Assembly (NCBI GenBank): GCA_019245455.1
Contig: JAFARM010000086.1
Location: forward strand, 1-5,769
Direction of reading: 5' to 3'
DNA length: 5,769 nucleotides
Source of the DNA: Sphingomonadaceae bacterium
GTDB taxonomy: Bacteria; Pseudomonadota; Alphaproteobacteria; Sphingomonadales; Sphingomonadaceae
The notes beneath the pieces are model-generated. The model was not told where the DNA came from. It was given only the letters and a program-made list of their open reading frames with translations, and searched no databases. This document shows positions 1 to 5,769 of the stretch, piece by piece. Numbering within the stretch: the first letter of the stretch is position 1; every line of letters begins with the position of its first letter. The translations under genes and the position numbers were made by a program.

Positions 1-215
1 TTGCGCTGGCGTTCTTCTTCCTTGCGTTCGCGTTTTCCCCGGCGGCGGTCGCGTTCCTTCTGGCCGGGCGCCACGGCATTGACCCCGGCCCCGACGACGC
101 GGACCGGCACGGTCGCCACGTCGACCGCCGCGCCGACGACGGTCGACACGCAGCCCGCCAGCCCCAGCAGCGTCGGGCTCAGCAGCAGCAGCGCCGCAGC
201 CCGCGCGGCCCTCAC
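1..215 (-). CDS. small predicted lipoprotein, 3' end outside window
   Basis: An open frame of 71 codons starts with GTG at 215-213, overlapping the sufA TGA as GTGA, and runs off the window at base 1. The product begins MRAARAAALLLLSPT and has a lipobox LAGC with the lipidated cysteine at 22. A valine/alanine-rich stretch with VATVPVRVVGAG follows, then a sharply charged tail from residue 52 (QKERDRRRGKRERKEEERQ) that is probably helical. A hydrophobic segment after the lipidated cysteine and then a Lys/Arg/Glu-rich tail is a layout I associate with small hypothetical lipoproteins of sphingomonads, but I cannot name a family. The ribosome site is weak (GAGAG), so translation may depend on coupling to sufA. 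The opposite-strand frame here is best read as a shadow. Confidence 0.7.
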   Translation of the reverse strand, partial: MRAARAAALLLLSPTLLGLAGCVSTVVGAAVDVATVPVRVVGAGVNAVAPGQKERDRRRGKRERKEEERQR

Positions 216-700
216 ACCGTGAAGCTCTCGCCGCAGCCGCACTGGCCCTTGGCGTTGGGGTTGGTGAAGACGAAGCCGGCGGTGAAGTCGTCCTCCGCCC
301 AGTCCATCGTGCTGCCGATCAGGTACATCAGCGAGCCGCCGTCGATGAACAAGGTGCCGCCGGGCGTCGCCACCGCCTCGTCGCCGGGCTGCGGCGCGGT
401 GACATAGGCGAGCGAATAAGCGAGCCCCGAACAGCCACGCTTGGGCGTTGTCAGGCGGACGCCGGCGGCGGCTTCGGGGGCCCTGGCGATCAGGTCGGCG
501 ATGCGCGCCGCGGCGGCGGGCGTCACCTGGATCGGCGGCGGCCGCTCGCGGCGCGCGCGGGGGGCCGGCGCTTGTGGTGCTGCGGCCGATCCCGCCACAC
601 TGTCATCCCGGCGCAGGCCGGGACCCATGGCCTCGGAGGTTCGTGCTTGATGGGTCCCGGCCTCCGCCGGGATGACGGTGCTCTCGTCCACCGTCGCCAT
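212..700 (-). CDS. sufA: A-type Fe-S carrier (SufA/HesB-IscA family) with repeat-encoded N-terminal extension
   Basis: A-type carriers accept Fe-S clusters from SufBCD and pass them to target proteins in the cytosol. The core starts at IQVTPAAAARI (57-67) and contains KRGCSGLAYSL with C90, a central FIDGGSLMYLIGSTMDW segment (118-134), and the C-terminal GQCGCGESF with C154 and C156. These are the three conserved cluster-binding cysteines. The protein has 162 residues, while family members usually have about 105-125. The excess is N-terminal: residues 9-33 are encoded by a palindromic repeat and 36-56 form an Ala/Pro/Arg-rich linker. The ATG overlaps the DUF59 stop by one base with a ribosome site 7 bases upstream. 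The TGA overlaps a GTG start of the next gene. By sequence alone it could be called IscA or ErpA; position in the suf operon favours SufA. Confidence 0.93.
   Translation of the reverse strand: MATVDESTVIPAEAGTHQARTSEAMGPGLRRDDSVAGSAAAPQAPAPRARRERPPPIQVTPAAAARIADLIARAPEAAAGVRLTTPKRGCSGLAYSLAYVTAPQPGDEAVATPGGTLFIDGGSLMYLIGSTMDWAEDDFTAGFVFTNPNAKGQCGCGESFTV
602..676. repeat. 75-base REP-like palindrome inserted in frame near the 5' end of sufA
   Basis: Arms 602-628 and 650-676 are inverted repeats matching at 26 of 27 positions (outer end GTCATCCCGGCG), with a 21-base loop. The length is exactly 25 codons. In the sufA frame it encodes residues 9-33, with the peptides VIPAEAGT and MGPGLRRDD. I recognise this GTCATCCCGGC...GCCGGGATGAC palindrome, and the two peptides it gives when translated, as a very common dispersed repeat in GC-rich Proteobacteria. 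No clear target-site duplication flanks it. It has no T-run and so is not an intrinsic terminator. Confidence 0.88.
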
Positions 701-1179
701 CACAGCATCCCCAGTTCGAGCTTGGCCTCGTCGCTCATCTTGCCCGGGTCCCACGCCGGGTCCCAGACGAGGTTGACCTCGCACGTGGCGACGCCCGGCA
801 CGCTCGTCACGCGCATCTCGACCTCGCCCGGCATCGTCTCGGCGACCGGGCAGTGCGGCGTCGTCAGCGTCATGGTGACAACGACGTGCCCGCCGTCGAC
901 CTCGACGCCGTAGATCAGGCCGAGGTCGTAGATGTTGACCGGGATTTCAGGATCGAAGATGTCGCGGAGCGCGGCGATGACGGCGTCGTACACTTCGCCG
1001 CCCGGTGCGTCGGCTGGGACGGTCGCCGGCGGCTGCGTCAGGAAGCCCTCGAGATAGTCGCGCTGCCCGGCGCTGCCCACCGGCGGGGCCTTGGCGACGA
1101 TCGAGGCGGCGTCGACCTCCTCGACGGTGAAAGACGGCCCGCTCGCGCGGGCCTCGGCGCGGAAGCTGGGCTCGGTCAT
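700..1179 (-). CDS. sufT: SUF-associated DUF59 (MIP18-like) Fe-S assembly factor, SufT type
   Basis: This 159-residue protein belongs to the DUF59/MIP18 family, whose SUF-linked members assist maturation of Fe-S proteins in the cytosol. The DUF59 domain covers about residues 62-140. Diagnostic motifs are the DIFDPEIPVNIYDLGLIY segment (73-90), LTTPHCP with the conserved C110 (105-111), and the C-terminal stretch VWDPAWDPGKMSDEAKLELG, typical of the variant found in suf operons rather than of PaaD from phenylacetate degradation. Residues 1-60 are a variable lead segment. The ATG (1179) overlaps the sufS stop as ATGA, with GAGGA 7 bases before it; the stop overlaps the sufA start as TGATG. The symbol sufT is a family-level choice; many annotations call it only SUF system Fe-S cluster assembly protein. 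Confidence 0.92.
   Translation of the reverse strand: MTEPSFRAEARASGPSFTVEEVDAASIVAKAPPVGSAGQRDYLEGFLTQPPATVPADAPGGEVYDAVIAALRDIFDPEIPVNIYDLGLIYGVEVDGGHVVVTMTLTTPHCPVAETMPGEVEMRVTSVPGVATCEVNLVWDPAWDPGKMSDEAKLELGML
708..712 (-). promoter_or_regulatory. ribosome binding site fixing the sufA start
   Basis: GGGGA lies 7 bases before the ATG at 700 and inside the end of the DUF59 gene. With the TGATG overlap it supports starting sufA upstream of the inserted palindrome, rather than at the ATG inside the repeat or the GTG just after it. Confidence 0.55.
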
Positions 1180-2465
1180 GCGAAGATCCTCGTCACGCGG
1201 CGGACGCCGTCGACCAGCCGGGCGACGTCGTTCATGTCGTTGTAGACGGCAAAGCTCGCCCGCGCCGTCGCCGGGACGCCGAGCACGCCCATCAGCGGCT
1301 GGCAGCAGTGGTGTCCGGCACGGATCGCCACCCCGCCCTCGTCGAGGATGGTGGCGATGTCGTGCGGGTGGACGCCGGCGAGCGCGAAGCTGACGATGCC
1401 GGCCGAATCGTCGGGACCGAACAGGGTCAGCGCGTTGATCCGGCGCAGTTCCTCGCGCGCGGCGCGGGCGAGCGTGCGTTCGTGGGCGTCGATGGCGGCG
1501 ACGCCGATGCTTGTCACATAGTCGATCGCGGCGGCCAGCCCGATCGCGCCGACGATGTGCGGCGTGCCCGCCTCGAAGCGCCCCGGCGGCGGAGCGTAGG
1601 TGCTGCGCTCGAACGTCACCGTCTCGATCATCGACCCGCCGCCGTGCCAGGGCGGCATATCGGCGAGGATTGCGGGGCGCGCCCACAGCACGCCGATGCC
1701 GGTCGGGCCGTAGAGCTTGTGGCCGGAGAAGGTGTAGAAGTCGGCCCCGAGCGCGGCGACATCGACGGGAAGGCGCGGTGCCGCCTGACAGCCGTCGACC
1801 ATGACCAGCGCGCCCGCGGAATGTGCGGCGGCGGCGATCGCGCCGATCTCGGCGACGCCGCCCAGGACATTGGAAACGTGCGCCACCGCGACCAGCCGGG
1901 TGCGCGGAGTGATCATGGAAATGAGCACGGCGGTGTCGATCCGGCCGTCGTCGGTCAGCGGCGCGACGTCGATTTCGATCCCGGTACGGTCGCGGAGCAG
2001 CTGCCACGGGACGATGTTGCTGTGGTGCTCGAGCGCGGAAATCAGGATTCGGTCGCCGGGCCTCAGCCGGGTGCCCCAGCTGTTGGCGACAAGGTTGATC
2101 GCCTCGGTCGCGCCGCGGGTGAAGACGATCTCGTCGGCGGCGGCATTGATGAACCGCGCCACCGTCCGCCGCGCCGCCTCGTAGCGCTCGGTCATCGTCG
2201 CCGACCGCGCGTAGACGCCACGATGAACCGTAGCATATTCAATGCCATAGGCGCGGATCACGGCGTCGATCACCGCCGCCGGCTTCTGCGCCGTGGCCGC
2301 CGAATCGAGGTACGCCCAGCCGTCGGCCAGGCCGGGGAAGTCGGCGCGGCGGGAGGCCCCCTCCGGCGGCTTCGCCGCCGCCTCCCCCCGGGGGGGAGGA
2401 CCGCGAAGCTCCTCCCCCACCGGGGGAGGTGGCGCGCGCAGCGCGACGGAGGGGGCCTCGCTCAT
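1176..2465 (-). CDS. sufS: SufS, group II cysteine desulfurase, with repeat-encoded N-terminal extension
   Basis: SufS is a PLP-dependent enzyme that turns cysteine into alanine and a protein persulfide, the sulfur source for SufBCD. The 429 residues show YLDSAATAQKP (52-62), RGATEAINLVANSWG (117-131), EHHSN with H148, DGCQ with D224 and Q227, the PLP lysine K250 in SGHKLYGPTG, FEAGTP (297-302), and RAGHHC with catalytic C387 followed by a second cysteine, C388. R402 in TARASF matches the substrate-binding arginine. The short active-site loop marks group II, which normally needs SufE or SufU; neither is in the window. The usual N-terminus RADFPGL is only reached at residue 40, against residue 9 in E. 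coli SufS. Residues 3-38 are Pro/Gly/Ala-rich and encoded by a palindromic repeat. The ATG overlaps the sufD stop and has a good ribosome site. Confidence 0.96.
   Translation of the reverse strand: MSEAPSVALRAPPPPVGEELRGPPPRGEAAAKPPEGASRRADFPGLADGWAYLDSAATAQKPAAVIDAVIRAYGIEYATVHRGVYARSATMTERYEAARRTVARFINAAADEIVFTRGATEAINLVANSWGTRLRPGDRILISALEHHSNIVPWQLLRDRTGIEIDVAPLTDDGRIDTAVLISMITPRTRLVAVAHVSNVLGGVAEIGAIAAAAHSAGALVMVDGCQAAPRLPVDVAALGADFYTFSGHKLYGPTGIGVLWARPAILADMPPWHGGGSMIETVTFERSTYAPPPGRFEAGTPHIVGAIGLAAAIDYVTSIGVAAIDAHERTLARAAREELRRINALTLFGPDDSAGIVSFALAGVHPHDIATILDEGGVAIRAGHHCCQPLMGVLGVPATARASFAVYNDMNDVARLVDGVRRVTRIFA
2353..2459. repeat. 107-base palindromic repeat inserted in frame at the 5' end of sufS
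   Basis: A perfect 13-base inverted repeat bounds the element (2353-2365, GAGGCCCCCTCCG, and 2447-2459). Inside are four further hairpins: 2364-2380 (7-bp stem, 3-base loop), 2381-2399 (about 8-9 bp, CCTCCCCC against GGGGGAGG), 2411-2429 (8 bp, loop ACC) and 2433-2445 (5 bp). Read in the sufS frame it has no stop and encodes residues 3 to about 38; if one flanking base is counted it is 108 bases, exactly 36 codons. C-run/G-run palindromes of this type are familiar to me as dispersed repeats between genes in sphingomonads and related bacteria; copy number cannot be seen here. No T-run follows on either strand, so it is not an intrinsic terminator. Confidence 0.85.
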
Positions 2466-3180
2466 GCCACCCTCCGCAGCCACGCGGCCGCACGCTCGGC
2501 CAGGTCAGGCGCGCCGACAAGCGCGTCGGCGATGAACGCCTGCGTCAGAAGCGCCCGCGCCTCGGCGTAGGGAACGCCGCGACTTGCCAAATAGAACAAC
2601 GCGTTAGCGTCCAGTTCGCCGACCGTTGCGCCGTGCGCGCACTTGACGTCGTCGGCGAAGATCTCGAGCTCCGGCTTGGCGTTCGCCGTCGCCCCACGGC
2701 TGAGCAGCAGCGCCTTGACCGACTGCACCGCGTCCGTTTTCTGCGCCCCGCGGGTCACGGCGACCTTGCCGAGGAAGCTGCCGGTGGCCGTCCCGGCGAG
2801 CACGCTGCGAACCACCTGCCGGCTGACCGCACCCGGCTCTGCATGGGTCACGGACGTGACGATCTCGCGCGTCGCCGTGCCGTCGGCGAGAACGACCCCA
2901 TTGACTTCCAGCCGCGCCCCCTCCGCCAGCGTCACCTCGACCGCGACCCGGCCGAAGTCGCCGCCCATCGCCAGGATGTCGAGCGCCAGGCTCGCCCCCG
3001 CGCCCACCGCCGCGACCAGCGTGTCGACGACCGTCGCGTCACCGTCCTGCACGATGCTGCGCCGCTCGCTCGCGCCGGCCGGCACGTCGAGCCGCACTGG
3101 CTCGGGCAGCGGCCACGCGCGCTCGACCGCGGCCAAGTCGCTGTAGCGCCACGCCTCGTCGCGCCGGGTGGGGAGCGCGC

Positions 3181-3184
<4 letters not shown>
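2462..3184 (-). CDS. sufD: SufD, Fe-S assembly complex subunit, short form
   Basis: SufD pairs with SufB in the SufBCD complex and is needed for iron entry and cluster formation. The 240-residue product starts with the family N-terminal motif TRRDEAWRYSDL (6-17). It continues with a beta-rich middle part with GSFLGKVAV (135-143), and ends with LEIFADDVKCAHGATVGELD (173-192). C182 and H184 match E. coli C358 and H360, residues tied to SufD function. GVPYAEARALLTQAFIADAL (203-222) is the conserved C-terminal helical region. E. coli SufD has 423 residues, so this is a compact form with a reduced N-terminal region and shorter beta-helix. Short SufD proteins are, as I recall, usual in this bacterial group, and nothing suggests decay. 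The GTG start (3184-3182) overlaps the sufC stop as GTGA; its ribosome site is weak (AGGCGG). The stop overlaps the sufS start as ATGA. Confidence 0.93.
2471..2475 (-). promoter_or_regulatory. ribosome binding site fixing the sufS start
   Basis: GGAGG lies 5 bases before the ATG at 2465 and inside the end of sufD. It favours this ATG over an in-frame GTG at 2483, and means translation starts just upstream of the inserted palindromic repeat. Confidence 0.65.
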
Positions 3185-3924
<740 letters not shown>

Positions 3925-4320
3925 TTACAGATCCTTGTCGTGGTCGAGCTTCCAGCTGACCGCGGTCACTTCGGTCTGGGAGCGGAGATCGGTCTCGATC
4001 GCGGCAACCGAGGCCTCGGCGACGGCGGCGTTATAGGCTGCGGATTCGGTTGGCGCGCCGAGGCGGTGGAAGCGGCCCACCTCGGCGACGAGCGCGGCAC
4101 GCAGGGGCGCACAGGTCCTGAATGCGCCGTCGGCCGCATCGGCGGCCTGCGTCGTCGGCGTCGCGAGCTTCTTAACGGTGGTGTCGAGGCAGTCGGACCA
4201 CGCCTTGGTCGCGGCGTCGACCCTTTTCCGCCCCTCAACCCCCGCGACGGACGGCCGCGGCGGCGCGGCGTCGCAGGCGGCGAGCGCGAGCAGGGCGAGG
4301 AGGATGGCAGGGCGGGTCAA
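3925..4320 (-). CDS. small predicted lipoprotein, unknown function, TTG start
   Basis: The predicted product has 131 residues with a lipoprotein signal: a short basic start (MTR), a hydrophobic stretch of Ala and Leu (5-15), and the lipobox LAAC with the lipidated cysteine at 16. The mature part is alanine-rich and probably helical. It has two further cysteines, C44 (WSDCLD) and C70 (FRTCAPL), which could form a disulfide in the periplasm. I recognise no family. The start is TTG (4320-4318): an in-frame stop at 4338-4336 leaves no other candidate upstream, and GAGGA sits 7 bases before it. The TTG overlaps the DUF29 stop as TTGA. The TAA directly abuts the sufC GTG in the same frame. An exported lipoprotein is an odd partner for cytosolic Fe-S assembly, so any functional link is only inferred from position. 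Confidence 0.8.
   Translation of the reverse strand: MTRPAILLALLALAACDAAPPRPSVAGVEGRKRVDAATKAWSDCLDTTVKKLATPTTQAADAADGAFRTCAPLRAALVAEVGRFHRLGAPTESAAYNAAVAEASVAAIETDLRSQTEVTAVSWKLDHDKDL
3932..3936 (-). promoter_or_regulatory. ribosome binding site for the GTG start of sufC
   Basis: AAGGA on the minus strand lies 7 bases before the sufC GTG, inside the last codons of the lipoprotein gene; the spacer contains that gene's TAA. It supports fresh initiation at sufC right after termination. Confidence 0.65.
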
Positions 4321-4780
4321 GAATGAATCCTCGGTTCAGGCAGCCAGTCGGGATCGAGCACCTGCTCAAGGTCGAACGGACAGGTCGTCGGAATCGGAGC
4401 CAAGGTCAGGTCAATGTGCGACAACCGAGCCTCATCGGCGGCATCGCCGTAGCATCTAGCGAAATCCTCGCGCACGACGCGGCGCAGTGAAGGGCTCTGC
4501 TCCAGCACCGAGAGCAGGTCGCGGCGCTGCGTCCGAACCGTGCCGCGCCAGCCATTGAGCGGTTCGTAGGCAGGCGAGTAAGCGATCTTCAGCATATGAA
4601 CGAGGATCGTGGTCAGTCGGCTCGTCACTTCGCGCCGGTCGCTCTTGCCCACGCTCTCGATCTCCTCGGCGATATGTTCCAGGTCAAGATCGAGATTGAC
4701 CCGTTCGGACTGGAGAGCGCGCAGCCGCTCGGCCTGACGCTGCGTCCACGCGTAGAAATCGGTGTCGTACAGCGACGCCA

Positions 4781-4781
<1 letters not shown>
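4317..4781 (-). CDS. DUF29 family protein embedded between sufB and sufC
   Basis: This encodes 154 residues of the DUF29 family (Pfam PF01724), mostly helical proteins of unknown function that are common in cyanobacteria and alphaproteobacteria. The family pattern is clear: YDTDFYAWTQRQAERLR (5-21), AEEIESVGKSDRRE (38-51), a helix with HMLKIAYSP (62-70), W78 and QRR (85-87), SPSLRR (96-101), and CPFDLEQVLDPDWLPE (134-149). The length is normal for the family. The ATG at 4781 overlaps the sufB TGA (TGATG), and a GAGGGGAG ribosome site lies 9 bases upstream inside sufB, so translation is probably coupled. The TGA overlaps the following TTG start. GC is about 63% by hand count, with local stretches of 55-58%, against 67-73% in sampled parts of neighbouring genes; this may mean later acquisition. 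No catalytic motif is visible. A link to Fe-S assembly rests only on position. Confidence 0.9.
4328..4332 (-). promoter_or_regulatory. ribosome binding site supporting the TTG start of the lipoprotein gene
   Basis: On the minus strand GAGGA is followed by a 7-base spacer and TTG. It lies inside the end of the DUF29 gene. Together with the in-frame stop just upstream, it fixes the unusual TTG start. Confidence 0.65.

Positions 4782-5769
<988 letters not shown>

Noticed and set aside
701..784. Longer sufA start at the GTG of 784
   Set aside because: It would read far into the DUF59 gene in another frame; the ATG at 700 has the TGATG overlap and a ribosome site.
1136..1153. Seven-bp hairpin (GGCCCGC/GCGGGCC) in the N-terminal part of the DUF59 gene, as a third inserted palindrome
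   Set aside because: It is short, has no outer inverted repeat, and such stems are expected by chance in DNA this rich in GC.
2381..2429. Strong GC hairpins as a rho-independent terminator
   Set aside because: No T-run follows on either strand, and the hairpins lie inside an open coding frame in the middle of an operon.
2466..2483. Longer sufS start at the GTG of 2483
   Set aside because: It adds six residues over the end of sufD, while the ATG at 2465 has GGAGG at 5 bases and the ATGA overlap seen at other junctions here.
1308..2570. Plus-strand open frame of 420 codons
   Set aside because: It lies antisense to sufS and the sufD end, has Arg/Gly/Asp-rich composition typical of a GC-rich shadow frame, and shows no recognisable motif, while the opposite strand has unmistakable SufS motifs.

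Overview
The window is a single dense minus-strand operon for the SUF iron-sulfur (Fe-S) cluster assembly system. The DNA is GC-rich, about 60-73% in the stretches I counted by hand. The gene set, the short SufD, the DUF59 gene between sufS and sufA, and the repeat types suggest an alphaproteobacterium, most likely a sphingomonad (Sphingomonas-like). That placement is inference; no rRNA or other marker gene is present.

In transcription order, from high to low coordinates, the genes are: sufB (5' end outside the window), a DUF29 protein, a small lipoprotein with a TTG start, sufC, sufD, sufS, a DUF59/SufT-type assembly factor, the A-type carrier sufA, and the first 71 codons of a second small lipoprotein that runs off the low-coordinate end. 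Each neighbouring pair overlaps by 1 to 4 bases or abuts with no gap. The window therefore has essentially no intergenic DNA and no visible promoter or terminator. The promoter, and any Rrf2/IscR-type regulator, would lie upstream of sufB beyond base 5769.

The core genes form one pathway. SufS removes sulfur from cysteine as a persulfide, the SufB-SufC-SufD complex builds the cluster with SufC ATPase activity, SufA carries clusters to apo-proteins, and the DUF59 protein helps maturation. No SufE or SufU sulfur-transfer partner is seen, so it must be encoded elsewhere.

Two things stand out. First, two unrelated palindromic repeats lie inside coding sequence, in frame, directly behind the start codons of sufS (107 bases, about 36 codons) and sufA (75 bases, 25 codons). 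They give both proteins extra N-terminal segments that normal family members lack, much like the protein-coding Rickettsia palindromic elements. Second, two non-SUF genes, the DUF29 gene (lower in GC) and a lipoprotein gene, sit between sufB and sufC, and another lipoprotein gene follows sufA. The rest is an ordinary SUF operon; I see no clearly new multi-gene system.
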